Source of the DNA: Thalassia testudinum | Lineage: Eukaryota; Streptophyta; Magnoliopsida; Alismatales; Hydrocharitaceae | Assembly: GCA_037157565.1 (NCBI GenBank) | Contig: JAZHRO010000003.1 | Location: 45,273,001-45,337,000 of the forward strand | Reading direction: 5' to 3' | Length of the DNA stretch: 64,000 nt | In this document: positions 20,838 to 33,004 of the stretch, one piece after another | Position numbering within the stretch: position 1 is the stretch's first letter | Layout of the letters: each line of letters opens with the position of its first letter | Made by a program: the position numbers and the translations under genes | The notes under the pieces: model-generated | What the model was told of the DNA's origin: nothing | Databases searched by the model: none | The model's input: only the letters and a program-made list of their open reading frames with translations

Positions 20838-21407
20838 ATCTCCCCCTTTTTGATGTTGACAAAATAATAGAAATACCCATATTTAAAATAATAGAAACCT
20901 CATAAGAGAAGGAATATAAAAAACTCCACTAGAAGTGAAACCTCCTCGTCAAACTAAGCTTCCTTATTTTAAATATGATGTATTTTCCATTTCTCCTCCT
21001 TTTTGTCAATCAAACAAAAAAATATAATCATATGCATAGACATTGACCATGCATGGGAAAAGAATGTATAGAAACAAAATGAACAACTTTCAAGTAACAT
21101 CATAAAAGTCATATATCACAAAGCGCATGAACTAAAACGTCAACATATTTGAAAGTCTTAACAACCAAGGAAACATATTCAAATTGTCTCATACAACCAA
21201 ATGTATACTAAACTAATTGCTAGGTCATTTTCTAATATACTTTTGAATATGTCCACTATTATTTCCACTACCACCACCACCATCATCATCATCGTCAGCT
21301 TTTTCATCTTTGTCATTTTCAAGTTCTTCATCTTCATCTTCACTTTTGGCATAAGAAATCACTTCATCATCTTTATTTTCTTCCTCTTCATCATCATGAA
21401 GGATAGG
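20838..21407 (-). other. Element F 3' internal tail with purine tracts and acidic codon run
   Basis: AAAAAGGGGGAGAT (20852-20838) adjoins the LTR; a second tract AAAAAGGAGGAGAAA lies near 21000. From about 21400 to 21255 the minus strand reads an Asp/Glu/Lys-rich repeat ending in Gly-rich codons, probably the tail of a lost 3' ORF. It is cut at 21407 by element B. Confidence 0.6.
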
Positions 21408-24366
21408 TGTTGACAGAGGCGAGATCAGTTATTTTATAAAGATAAGGAGGTTGTGTCATAGTATAGGTGAAATCACCTTGAAAAAAAATAAGAAGCTTTT
21501 ATTACTCAAAAACCTAAGTATCCGAGGTCGAACACAGGGAGCAAATGGAATTTATTCACTAATCTCAATTAATGTAATTTGAACACTTAAATCTACTCAA
21601 AATCTAATTCAAAAGATAATGCAGGAGTTTATGAATTAAAATGTAGGAAAATAAAATAGAGAGATTGAATCAGAGCTAAAAATATTTGATTCTTCTTTTG
21701 ATCCTCTCTTCTCTTTCTCTTTTTCTTCTCTGCCTTAGCTTTTCCTCTTGCTTTTTTCTTCTTCTCTTTTCTCTTTGGTTCTTCTCTTTTCTCTTTGGTT
21801 CTTATCTTTCTCTTCTTTCTTGCCTTAGCTTCTCTTTCTCTTCTTCTCTGTCTTTGGCCTTCTTCTTCCTTGATTCTTCTTCCTTCTTATTCTTCCTTTC
21901 CTCTGCCCTAGCCTTGCCTTTGTTCTTTTCTTTGTCTGGCTTGGCTGCACCTTCTTCCTTGTTGCCTTCTCCTTCCTTCTTCTCTTCTGACTTCTCTTGA
22001 CTTCTCTTGCACAGTGCCTTTCTCCGTCCTTGTCTTCTTCTTCTGTCCTTATTTCTCCTACCTTTGCTTTTCCTTCTTTCTCTTTCTTCTTCAACTACGC
22101 CTCCTCCTTCCTTCAGCTTCTTCAGCTTCAACCCTTGCTCTTCTACCTTAGCTCCTCTTCCTTCTCTTCTTTCCTTGCGGTTGCACCTTCCTCTTCCTTT
22201 CTTCTTTTCCCTGCACATGCACACGAGTGCAAAGCCTAACCCTACCCTTCCCCGTGTACACTCTCTCTCTATTTCTCTCTTGGGTTCTCTCTCCTAGAGT
22301 TAGCTGGGTAATCGGGTCAGACTATGCACGCGCAGGTCCAAGCGCACTGGCGTGGGTGGTGCGTGAGGAGTGCAGGGTTAAACGGGTCGGTCAGCCAGGT
22401 CTACGGAGGCGTGGGTCGCGGACAAGGCAGGTGAAAGTGGGTGAGGGGACCTCACCCCGTGTACTTGAGGCAACATGCTTAAAACATAAATTCAATATAA
22501 ATGACTCACCTCACTCCTGTGTTTTCAAGGTGGGACTAAAAGTCCCACCCACTTCGCTCGTGCACCTGCAGGAGGTATTTCGCTCAATTGCCGTAGCTGG
22601 GCTCTCCTTCAAGGCCAATTGCCTGCTGAATGCGTGCATGAGTCCAACCCTCACCTCCTGCACCTGGAGACCTGGAGCGAAGCGCCTGGGTTGAAGCTTG
22701 CGAGCTCCTTGCTCATGCATCAATGGAGGAAAGGGGTCAGACCTGCGATCACTCCATACAACCTTGCGGCCTCATTAGAACATACAGGTAGCTTTGCAGT
22801 GGCCCAGCGAAGGTGCCTAGGTGGATGGCGGGCCGTAGGGTGGCCTAGGCATGCGTGCCTAGGTCACTATGTGGCCATGGTAATGGGTGTGTTCAGTGGG
22901 CACTTGGGGAGGCGTTGGCGGTCAGTTAAGGGGCGGAAGATGATTTGTGGACGATGGCGGAGGTTGTGAGGGGTCTAGCGAGGTGGATGGAGGTGTGGAG
23001 GTGATGGAGACACCTCGCCGGTGGTTGGCTAGAGATGGGAATGATGGTGGTGGTCTGCGGCGTCGAGGGGTTTAAAGTGAAAAGAAAGAGAGGGGAAATG
23101 AAGAGGGGAGAGAGGGCAAGTGTTTTAACCTAACTAAGTGGATGAAGGGGGATAGAAGAGCTGCGGGCGGTAGCTGCCGCCGCTGGAGAAGAAACTTCCA
23201 AAGGAGGGAGAACGGCGACAACGAAGGGGCTGGAGGCGCGCATGTGGGTATGGCACGACACAGAGGAAGGTGGTAAAGATGTATCTGCCACTGGATTGTG
23301 GTAGAGCGACGAGAAGGAGAAGGGGTCACCGGAGCCTGCTGGACACCTAGTCGGAGGAGAAGGGACGAAATTGGAGGTGGTTCTCCAACCAAGTCAAGCT
23401 GAAAATGTGTGGCCGGAGATGGTGGTCTTTTTATAGGTACTGGCAGGGGCTCTTGTGCTTGGAAGACAAGCTTCCAAGCGTAAGAGTCCTCGTCGGAGAA
23501 GGATTCAGAGAGATACCCAATTCTCTCGAGCGTTTGCATGAGAGATTGGGTGCGACTCACGCCTTGGAATTGCATTCAGACGAAGGGGAATTCCTCAAAG
23601 AATCTCCCTTCCAAATCTAGGAGATCTCTGAGGAATCAGGGAGCAATCCCCCTCAATTCCTCATCGGAGTAGGACTCCTCCGCTATAATGGCAAAGGGAC
23701 CTAATTGTAAGAGTGGCGAGGAAGATAGGGGGTTTGCGCAATGAATTTCAAAAGCTAGGGGTCAAAATATAATTGGGTGGACTATTTTGCAAAGTAGGTC
23801 AAGGAGACCTCCCTTTAGGTCCAAATTTTGGTACAAAACTAACTTTGACCTAATGAATCCAATGGTGAAGTTGGATTTTAGGTTTGACCTGCTTGGCTGG
23901 ATATTTGCATAAAAACCCAAATTAGGTCAAATATCTAGCTAAGGCCCCTACTTAGGTCAAAATAGGTTCCAAAGGTCAATTTGAAGGTTATGAACTTTAG
24001 GGGATATTTTTCCTTGAATTTTAGAGGGTTTAGTTGATTTTTATCTTGACCAGAACCTTTTTGAATTAAGTGAGTCTATTTTAGGGTTGCAAGATGTCAT
24101 TTAATTCTTAGAGTGCACATGAACCCATTTCTGATTGAACCAGTGCACTTTTCATCTTCTTAAGATCATTTGACCTATGTTTATCCTCTGAGAAATCCCG
24201 TTGATGTACTACAATGGTAAAATTGCAGTTTTACCCTTTTTTTTCATATTTTCTTCTCAGAACAGTTCTTCCTTGAATTAGGCCCTTCTGCAGAATATGT
24301 AGGAGTTTTTATTCTCTTTCTTAGGTCAAAATGAGCTAATTAGGACTCATGATGAGGTTCTCATCA
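21408..24366 (-). repeat. Element B 3' LTR (2959 bp)
   Basis: Minus-strand start TGATGAGAACC at 24366 and end CTGTCAACA at 21408. About 540 bp (21690-22230) is nearly pure pyrimidine on the plus strand, giving long Lys/Glu/Arg or Ser/Leu/Phe frames that I regard as composition artefacts. It is similar over its distal part to 29133-30590, roughly 94-95% by eye. Confidence 0.88.
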
Positions 24367-24403
24367 TACCCCATGCCTAGCTTTTGCTAGTCCCTCAGCA
24401 AAA
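24367..24403 (-). promoter_or_regulatory. 3' polypurine tract and hairpin, element B
   Basis: Minus strand: TTTTGCTGAG and CTAGCAAAA with GGGA between (one bulged base), then GCTAGGCATGGGGTA against the LTR start at 24366. Confidence 0.82.
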
Positions 24404-25703
24404 TTTCAAGGTTTTAACTTCTGTTCTAAACCATGAGTTTCTTTCACCAGTTATGATAAGTGCTTTTTCTTTTTCTTTTCGATTAGGTTAGAATGCCGAT
24501 AGTAGGCCTAGAGGTACTCAAGTACCAACCAAGATTCGGACCTGACCATCTCTAGCCTCGGTCCTTCGCGAAGGTTTTTAAGGCCGCAGGAACTATCCTA
24601 AGGTTCATTGGACTCTGCGGTTAAAGCACCCGTGCTTGAGACATATTTTAGCCTAGGTTCAGTTTGCAGTACATTTTTGTAAGAGAGAGACAGAGGATTT
24701 ATTTGTTTGGAGAGTTTTCTCTCTCTTTTCTTTTTATTTCTAGCTTCAGATTGACTTCTCAACACAGTCTATATCGGATTCCTCGTCCCCATCATCAATC
24801 CTCAAAGGTCCTTGGCAATCGATGCTTCGTGATAGCACTGCCCATGGCAACCCTCGGAACCTTAGCTTTTGAGATTTCGAGATAATCCCGCCCATGGCAT
24901 TCCGTGGCTAAATTCAGACCCTGGCAATCAACATTTCGTGATAATGCCGCCCATGGTATCTGAACTAGTAGAGTGCTTACATGCCCTTGGTAGGATATGT
25001 AAATATCTTAGGAGACAAGCACCGAGAAGACGATGTATTGTTAAGCATATTCGAGGGGAATTTCCCACCTCTCCACGCTGGGAACTCGTCCAAATCAGGT
25101 TATGTTGATCGGCCGCTCCTAATCTAGGCAACTTTTTTTTCAGAATACTCAAACGCTTTTGCATAATTTTGATAGTCATGCGCACTGAACTAGATTGTGT
25201 GTGGATTGAGGTTCTTAGGTTATCGAGTCTCTCAAATCGAAGGTCAGTTAACGATGCCAAATACTCCCTAAGCCTTAGACCTAATACTTAAGCTTCGTAT
25301 TTTCCCCAACCTCTTGAGGATTATCCAGATCTTACGAATACTTGAATTTTTAAGCCTAAGAGTCTAGCCCAAAAGGCCTAAGATTAGCATTCCTACTAAT
25401 CTCTTTTCTTATCTCATTAGCACTCTTTTTTCCTTTATTTTTTTCTTGATGTGGTTTAGAACTTCAGTTAATTCCTTAATCTTTTACTAATGACTATCTC
25501 TTTTCTTCTTTTTCATTTTGTGCTCCTTTTTGACATTTTGCTCTTTTCTCCTCCTCATGCTTTTGTGACTTCAAAATTTTCCTCCCTCCTCCATTTTTTT
25601 GTTCTTTTTCATAATTTTCTATTTTTTGGTGTTTTTGACATATGCGAATTTTTTGTGAGAATCCTTTTAATTTTTCTTGGTTTCTATATGTATGCACTTT
25701 ACC
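24404..25703 (-). other. Element B tail between the two polypurine modules
   Basis: No gene. It aligns by eye with 43912-45206 of element C, including two or three imperfect copies of a unit with CCATGGGCGG, TCACGAAAT and GATTGCCAGGG (24790-24960 here). Confidence 0.75.
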
Positions 25704-25738
25704 ACCCCCCATGCCTAACTTTTGCAATGTCCTCATTG
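25704..25738 (-). promoter_or_regulatory. Internal hairpin plus polypurine module, element B
   Basis: Minus strand: CAATG, loop AGGA, CATTG (25738-25725) then AGTTAGGCATGGGGGGT. It sits about 250 bp after the ORF stop and 1.3 kb before the 3' module. Confidence 0.8.
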
Positions 25739-25983
25739 TAAACGGAGGGTGTAAAATTGTATTGGGTCCAGGGACTTAGAACAGGATATATCAGGTGGGT
25801 GAATGGGTCGGGAATGACTGGTGCAGACGATTTCAAGCTCTGGTATGTGTACCAGAGGTGGGATCGACTAGTCTAAGGCTAAACTCAGGGTGCAATAGAT
25901 GTAGAGTACAAACGGATAATCAAACGGGTCTCAGGTTTTTAGAATGACGGGTTGCCTCCCGTTAAGTGCTAAATTCAATGCCT

Positions 25984-27960
25984 TCAGTCAAGCAGGAAAT
26001 GGTATGGAGAGGGAGTGGTCAAATCAGTAGAATTTTGCAGAACAAGCACCTTGATTATGAGCCTGGTTGGTCCAACCAGGTGCTTGTTAAGATCAACAAG
26101 CTGATGATGCAGCCCAAACCCAATCAATTTGGTGGGTTGATAGATGTAGATCAAGGGATGTGGAACGCACCATATGCAATGAAGCTCGAATGGATGTGGA
26201 GGTAAAAATTTAGGTTTTGGCTGAGTTGAATCAGCCTGGTTAGAGTAGGGCTCCAAAAAGTAATTAGTGAATGATGCGGAAACCCTATAGGGGTGATCAG
26301 AAAATGATGGAGCATGTTTTTCAGTCTGATCAATGTTTGATACCCGGTATAGATGTGGAGTTGAATCATCCGCAGTTGGCTCAGTGAGAGGGGAATCAGA
26401 ATAGAAATTGAGTCTAGTTACGGGTCGGGGTTGAAAATTGATTTTGATTAGTTCTGTATATTTGGAAGAGGTGGCTTCAATGAGGATTGTGTATGAGAGC
26501 CCTTCTAGAAAGAATTGATAGGTGGTTTCATGTAGAGAGTCCTCATAGTAGCTTTCAAAATCAAAAGTGAATGCCTGAAGAGTGTCTATAGGATGATGAA
26601 AATATGAGTCGAGAAAAGATTTGTACTCTGGGTTGTAATCACTCTTGGCATTTTCTAGTTTTGATTCCTGAGGATCGAAAAGAAATGATTCCATGTCACT
26701 GGAACCTGAACTTAAATCAGTGATCTCGGGAATCGGGACCTCAGAGTTGGAGTCTGAGAATGAATCATGTGAGTTGAGGTCGTAGATTGGTTTCTTGTGT
26801 TCAGGAAGCAGATTATCTCCGAAATTATGGTCAGATTCGAAATCATCGGAGATATTGCGAAAATCACATTTTGAATGAGATTCAAGATCAAAGGTTCCAC
26901 CATAGAATAAATCACATGATGTGGATTCAGCAGCCTGATTGTGGTCTAGCCTATATGTCAATTATAAGCTCAAAATGATGTTCTTACTAGGCTCAAGTTC
27001 TAGGCTTGTACGAGAGACCCAATCACAACCCCACTTGTCCAAATCCTCGGTTTCTGTATCATAAATTGGCGTGACTTCCGAAAAATCGATCTGATTCTCT
27101 GAGTATGTTGGAGAGGGATATTCATCAAATAGAGGCCCAGAATCATACTCTCCCTTGAAAATTTGATCTTCTTCATATGGGGCCTCGTAATCTTCCCAAT
27201 AGGTTTCAGATCCAGATTCTATGCTTAGGATGTAGGTTGAGTCACTAGAATCTAGGTCCGAATAACCTTCGAGGGTCACCTTATCAGAATAAGGGGCGAA
27301 ATTTACACCCTCAAGAGGTTTAGTTCTACTCTCATCATTGTAGGAGTTTTGGAATTCTAAGCTTGGTGATCCATGGTCTAGGGTTGGCTCAACATTGTGT
27401 TCTCTTGCAATTTCCCAACCTAATTTAATATCAGGCATGTTGTATTCTATCTGGGTTGGGAATTCACAACCACTTTGTGCGTCAAACCCGAGATCTGGGA
27501 AATCGGATTGATCCTCAACACTACTCCAAGATGGTTCATCATCTGTTTGGGGTATATACGGGTATTTCTGGTCGATAATTTGTTTCAATAATCTCATTAT
27601 CTCTTCCCATTTTTCAAGATCATTTTGGTGTTGTTACCAAAGTACAGGATTTGTCATGCATTGGAGATACTCAAAATTGTGTAATTTTTCTCTCTCAATG
27701 TATCCTGTTATGAGAATGTCTCGGGTTGATCCATTGGTGGCTTCTGTCAATAGCACTTGGGCATAGTTTATGATGAAGGTTATGGTTGTTGGTACATTAA
27801 CCTGAATGTCTTCTATTGGTGTCGAGGTTTTGTATTCAATTTCATAGAAGTCAAGGGCATCCTCCACCATCCTATCTCTCATGGATCTCTGTGATTCAGG
27901 TTTTTTGAAAGGTAGTCCTAAGTAATTTGGCTGCATATTTGGATCAGATGGTAGAATCAA
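25984..27960 (-). pseudogene. Unknown acidic protein of element B (658 codons, two in-frame stops)
   Basis: One minus-strand frame runs from 27960 (first ATG about 27936; preceding in-frame stop at 27972-27970) to the stop at 25984. It has internal TAA codons only at 27636-27634 and 26964-26962. So few stops in 658 codons of AT-rich DNA points to a protein selected until recently. Product parts: residues about 1-105 mixed; about 120-330 very rich in Asp, Glu, Ser and Tyr (for example SGSETYWEDYEAPYEEDQ); a similar acidic stretch to about 500; then a basic, Pro-rich, more hydrophobic end with YQPTKLIGFGLHHQL. No zinc knuckle, DSG/DTG, YVDD/FVDD or DDE motif is seen. It occupies the gag-pol position. 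Function unknown; a divergent Gag-like or packaging protein is one possibility only. Confidence 0.7.
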
Positions 27961-27972
27961 GATGTAGAATCA

Positions 27973-29111
27973 GAATTTGGATCAAGATCAAGTGGTGAAG
28001 TGAATAGATCTAAATAGAGAGTCCCACTGAAATTTTATGTGTGTGCTCTAAAGAAAGGAGATGAGGGAATGGATGTTTTTGACCCAATCAAGGCACCCAA
28101 AGATGTCTGGATGACTATGGAGGTTTGGGGCAGATGATACCCCTGGATCAGAAAGTCGTCCACCTAAGAATTACCTAGGCAGCCAGAGGGAGAGTCCCAC
28201 AAAGACCCCTACACGGTAGAGCGTCCCCACGGGTTATAGGGTTTCCCCCACCTGACCTCTCTTGTCATTGAGATTACAGGTATACCAGAATGGGGACCTT
28301 GACCTCTTAAGTCTACCACTTTTAAGATCAAAGGTGCTTTAGGGTTTTCACTTGAACTTTTAGATGTTTTGGTTTTGTGACCTAATTTGGAGGTTGGTTG
28401 ACCTAAGGGGTTAACTTCACTTGACCTGCCCTAAAGATGCTAGAATGATTCGAGGTCAAGACTTAGAAATCACCCTGATTTGACTCCCAGGTTATTAGGT
28501 CCAATGTTTTTAATATTCAAGTGATTTTAGAGCTTAATTTTAGGGTTTGTCTTGCTTAGATCTCTTCAATCAAGGGCTTGGGCAACACAATGATGCAGGT
28601 AGGTTTGTTTCCTTGTATGCAAGCATGTGTGACTACCACTCCAAAAAAACCTACTGTTGAAACCCTAATTTGGTTCTATTTCCAATCATCTTTTCTTTTC
28701 ACAAAAGTTCTCTTTGGACTTAAAACAAGAAGTGTGTAGTCCGCGGAGATTCAGAATTTAAGCGTGATTTCTACTAGGCACAGGAATTTGTGGGGTAAGC
28801 TCTTTAAAAATCGCTTCTACCTAAATAAGTTTTGAAAAAATTTTCGCAAAATCAGGAAACTTTGCCTTAAAGATGATAATTACTATAAAAAGAAGGCAAT
28901 TGATTCCTAATTTATTTGCTTCCTTTTTGTCTTCCCAGGATTAGGAGGTGGATTAGGGACGAAGAGAGATTACCTGCCTTGGAGTGGTTGACTTGCGCAA
29001 GAGATCTTCTCGTGAAATACCTTGCAAGATCATAACAAAACAAAATAGGGCAAGTTAGTGTTAAAATATAGTCACAAAGAATGCAGAGATTAGTGATAAA
29101 TTGCACGTTCC
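27973..29111 (-). other. Element B 5' leader
   Basis: About 1.1 kb between PBS and ORF without a convincing gene; it starts with ordinary leader sequence after the PBS. Confidence 0.65.
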
Positions 29112-29129
29112 TCCCCGACAATGGTGCCA
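29112..29129 (-). promoter_or_regulatory. Primer binding site, Asp-tRNA type, element B
   Basis: Minus strand TGGCACCATTGTCGGGGA, three bases after the LTR end at 29133. It matches the TGGCGCCGTTGCCGGGGA-type PBS usual for Athila/Tat elements, with a few changes. Confidence 0.85.
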
Positions 29130-29132
29130 AAA

Positions 29133-30590
29133 TGTTGATGGAGGCGAGATCGGTTGTTTTATAAAGATAAAGGAGGCTGCGTCGTAGTATAGGTGAAATC
29201 TCCTTGAAAACAAATAAGAAGTTTTTATTACTCGAAAACCTAAGTATCCGAGATCGAATATAGGGAGCAAATGGAATTTATTCACTAATCTCAATTAATG
29301 TAATTTGAACACTTAAATCTACTCAAAATCTAATTTAGAAGATAATGCAGGAGTTTATGAATTAAAATGTAGCAAAATAAAATAGAGAGATTGAATCAGA
29401 GGTAAAAATATTTGATTCTTCTTTTGATCCTCTCTTCTATTTCTCTTCTTCTTCTCTACCTTAGCTTTTCCTCTTGCTTTTTTCTTCTTCTCTTTTCTCT
29501 TTGGTTCTTCTCTTTCTCTTCTTTCTTGCCTTAGCTTCTCTTTCTCTTCTTCCCTATCTTTGGCCTTCTTCTTCCTTGATTCTTCTTCCTTCTTATTCTT
29601 CCTTTCCTCTACCTTAGTGTTGCCTTTGTTCTTTTCTTTCTCTGGCTTGGCTGCACCTTCTTCCTTGTTTCCATCTCCTTCCTTCTTCTATTCTGACTTC
29701 TCTTGACTTCTCTTGCATAGTGCCTTTCTCCGTCCTTGTCTTCTTCTTCTGCCTTTGCTTTTCCTTCTTTCTCTTTCTTCTTCAGCTGCGCCTACTCCTT
29801 CCTTCAGCTTCTTCAGCTTCAACCCTTGCTCTTTTGCCTTAGCCCCTCTTCCATCTCCTTTCTCTGCGGCTGCACCTTCCTCTTCCTTTCTTCTTTTCCC
29901 TACACACGCACACGAGTGCAAAACCTACCCCTACCCTTCCTCGCGTACACTCTCTCTCTATTTCTCTCTTGGGTTCACTTTCCGAGAGCCAACCGGGTAA
30001 TTGGGTTGGATTATGCATGCCCGGGTCCAGGCTCACCAGCATGAGTGGTGCAAGAGGAGCGAGGGGTTAAACGGGTCGGTCAGCAATATCCACGGAGGTG
30101 TGGGTCACGGACAAGGCAGGTGAGCATGGGTGAGGGGACCACACCCCGTGTACTTGAGGCGACATGCTTAAAACAAAAATTCAATATAAATGACTCACCT
30201 CACTCCTGAGTTTTCGAGGTGGGACTAAAAGTCCCACCCGCTTCGCTAGTGCACCCGTAGGAGGTCTTTCGCTCAATTGCCGCAGCTGAGCTCTCCTTCA
30301 AGGCCAATTGCCTGCTGAATGCATGAGCGAGTCCAACCCGCACCTCCTGGACCTGGAGACCTGAAGCGAAGCACCTGGTTGAAGCTTGTGAGCTCCTTGC
30401 TCATGCGTTAATGGCGGAAAGGAGTCAGACCTACGATCACTCCATACAGCCTTGTGGCCCCATTAGAACATACAGGTAGCTTCGCCATGGCACGACGAAG
30501 GTGCCTAGGTGGATGGTTGGCCACGGGGCGGCCTAGGCGTGCGTGCCTAGGTTGCTCTGTGGCTGTGGTAATGGGTGTGTTCGGTGGGCA
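29133..30590 (-). repeat. Element B 5' LTR, truncated
   Basis: Matches the distal half of the LTR at 21408-22905. It breaks off at 30589-30598, where element D RT sequence begins. It contains the same pyrimidine-rich zone (29420-29910). Confidence 0.85.
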
Positions 30591-32904
30591 CTTGAGGATG
30601 GTTTTGGACACTCTGAGGTGACGCAGGCTGTATGCCAAATACAGCAAGTGCGAGTTCTGGTTGAGGGAGGTGACCTTCTTGGGTCATGTGATCTCTGGAG
30701 ACGGCCTGGCGGTGGACCCAGCCAAGGTCAAGGCAGTGCTCAGGTGGGAGAGACCGCGTTCAGTCACTGAGATCCGCAGATTCCCAGGACTAGCTAGCTA
30801 CTACAGATGGTTCATCAGAGGATTTTCGCAGATTGCGCGTCCTATGACACAGTTGACCTGGAAGGACGTGCCTTTCGCTTGGACAGATGCCTGTGAGGCA
30901 TGTTTTCTGGAGCTGAAGGAGAGGTTGACCTCGACTCCCGTGCTCACCATTCCTGACAGTAGTGGCGGGTTCGTTGTGTACACGGACGCTTCCTTGCAGG
31001 GGTTAGGAGGTGTGCTCATGCAGAGGGGTCACGTTGTCGCTTACGCTTCGTGGCAACTGAAGCCCCATGAGCATACCTACCCTACCCACGACCTAGAGTT
31101 GGCAGCTGTTGTCTTCGCGCTGAAGACCTGGAGGCACTACTTGTACGGTGAGACCTTCGAGATTTTTACAGATCACAAGAGCCTCAGGTATCTTTTTGAC
31201 CAGAAGGAGCTCAACATGAGACAGAGACGTTGGTTGGAGCTCCTGAAGGACTACGACTGCAGCATCTCCTACCACCCGGGAAAGGCCAATGTGGTGGCTG
31301 ACGCCTTGAGCTGTAAGGCGCTCGCACGCTTGGCCAGTCTACAGATACAGAGTTGGAGCCTTTTGGAGGAGGTGGGCAGTTGGTGACCTCTAGAGTTATG
31401 AGGGTACTGTGGGGCAGTGACGGTGACACGGCAGACCAGGCCAGAGCTGATGGACCGCATCATCACAGGACAGATGGCCGATCCGTACTTGCAGTCTTTG
31501 CGCGACAGAGTACTGTCAGGAGATCCAGGTGACTTCTCTTTCACAGACCAGGTGCTACATTTGAGGGGACGGTTGTGCGTTCCCAGAGATAAGGAGCTGT
31601 TGAGAGAGCTCCTGACTGAGGCACACGGTTCCATATTCACCATACATCCCGGAAACACGAAAATGTACCACGACTTGAGATGTGAGTTTTGGTGGAGAGA
31701 GATGAAGCGGGATGTGGGTGAGTTCGTGCAACAGTGCTTAGTGTGCCAACAGGTGAAAGTCGAGCATCAGAGGCCTGCAGGGCTGCTTCAGCCGCTTCCA
31801 GTGCCAGAGTGGAAGTGGGAGAGCATCACCATGGACTTGGTGGTGGGCTTACCTGTTACCCAGCGGGGACACGACGCAGTCTAGGTAATAGTGGATAGAT
31901 TGACGAAGACGGCGCGATTCTTGCCGATCCGAGTCACTTTGGGGTCAGCACAGTTGGAAGAGAGGTATATCTGTGATGTGGTACGACTACACGGAGTTCC
32001 GCAGGAGATCGTATCTGACCGAGATACCCACTTTGCGTCCCAGTTTTGGGCTGAGTTTCAGCAGGCCTTGGGGACGAGGTTGAGGTTTAGCACGGCTTAC
32101 CACCCCCAGACAGACGGACAGTCTGAGCGCATGATAAAGACACTTGAGGACCTTTTGCGTGCCTGTGTACTGGACTGGAGGCGCTCTTGGGAGGAGCACC
32201 TGCCCCTGGCAGAGTTTGCATACAACAACAGTTATCACTCGAGCATCGGCATGGCTCCCTACAAGGCTCTGTACGGACGGAAGTGTACTGCACCCTTGAG
32301 TTGGGTTGAGGTGGGGACCAAGTGGGAGGTTGGCCCCAGGTTGATCCGGTAGAGTCAGGAGGTAGTTGAGCAGATCCACAGATGACTCCGCACTGTCAGG
32401 AGCAGACAGAAGAGCTACGTGGATCGGAGATGCAGAGAGGTGCAGTTTGAGGTTGGGGAGCACGTCTTCCTTCGTGTTTCACCCATGAAGGGCTTACAGC
32501 GGTTTAGGGTGAGAGGGAAGCTCGTGTCGAGGTTCGTGGGGCCCTTTGAGGTCCTGGAGCGGGTTGGACCCGTTGCTTACAGACTTGCCCTTCCCCCGTA
32601 GCTTTTTGGTGTGCACGACGTATTCCACATGTCCAACCTCAGGAAGTACGTAGCCGATTCCAGTCACGTACTGAGTCACGAGAGCGTCGAGGTGAGCGAC
32701 GACCTGACCTACCCCGAGCGGCCAGTGCAGATTCTAGACTGAGCCGTCCGCAGTTTGAGACGAAAGCAAGTACCCCTGGTAATGGTTTTGTGGAGGAGCC
32801 AGCGGTACGAGGAGGCTACCTGGGAGCCTGAGGCGGCAATGCGGGAGCGGTACCCGGAGCTTTTCGCGGGTACGTCTTTTCCGACCGGCTTCGGTCCTCT
32901 TTGA
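30590..32904 (+). pseudogene. Element D pol: RT end, RNase H, integrase, chromodomain
   Basis: A single frame runs to TGA at 32902. RT end: [20 protein letters not shown]; then [20 protein letters not shown]; RNase [49 protein letters not shown]; linker [14 protein letters not shown]; integrase zinc CLVCQQVK, core MDLVVGLP, IVSDRDTHFASQFW and YHPQTDGQSERMIKTLEDLL; chromodomain end YEEATWEPEAAMRERYPELF. Stops at 31384, 31399, 31882 (Trp TGG to TAG), 32350, 32383 (CGA to TGA), 32599 (CAG to TAG) and 32740 (CGA to TGA). The chromodomain would guide integration to heterochromatin in active relatives. Confidence 0.92.
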
Positions 32905-33004
32905 GTTTGTTATGGTTATTTGGACGTCTTTTCCCGCACCCTAGTTGGCACAAGTTTCGGGGATGAAACTTCCTTTGAGTTTGTTATATTGTAACGAACG
33001 CGTG

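Larger units (their letters stand above)
17230..21407 (-). mobile_element. Element F: minus-strand sirevirus LTR plus 3' internal tail, split by E
   Basis: Right to left: an acidic/repetitive internal tail (21407-20838), purine tracts on the minus strand (near 21000 and AAAAAGGGGGAGAT at 20852-20838), LTR start TGTTGGAACC at 20837, GGTACCGGTACT palindromes, TATA near 19995, then after E the LTR end (17532-17230) with ACTATTCATCCCCCCATCTAG, which resembles the Copia LTR end. The rest of the element is gone; B begins at 21408. The exact left boundary is uncertain. Confidence 0.68.
21408..30590 (-). mobile_element. Element B: non-autonomous Athila/Tat-like LTR retrotransposon carrying an unknown acidic ORF
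   Basis: Minus strand, 5' to 3': truncated 5' LTR (30590-29133), Asp-tRNA-type PBS (29129-29112), about 1.1 kb leader, one 658-codon frame with two stops (27960-25984), a GGCATTGAATTTAGC motif and GGGAGGCAACCCGTC, internal polypurine module (25738-25704), 1.3-kb tail, 3' polypurine module (24403-24367), full 3' LTR (24366-21408). No protease, RT, RNase H or integrase motif is visible. The LTR, tail and modules are closely similar to those of element C, which keeps pol. I infer that B was mobilised by C-like elements. Confidence 0.82.

Noticed and set aside
21686..22239. Several long open frames on both strands in the pyrimidine-rich part of element B LTR
   Set aside because: Composition artefact: CT-only sequence has few stops in any frame; products are Ser/Leu/Phe or Lys/Glu/Arg runs with no domain.
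23072..23575. 167-residue minus-strand frame in element B LTR
   Set aside because: Within the LTR, Pro/Ser/Leu-rich, not matched by an equivalent frame in the element C LTR as far as I can see.
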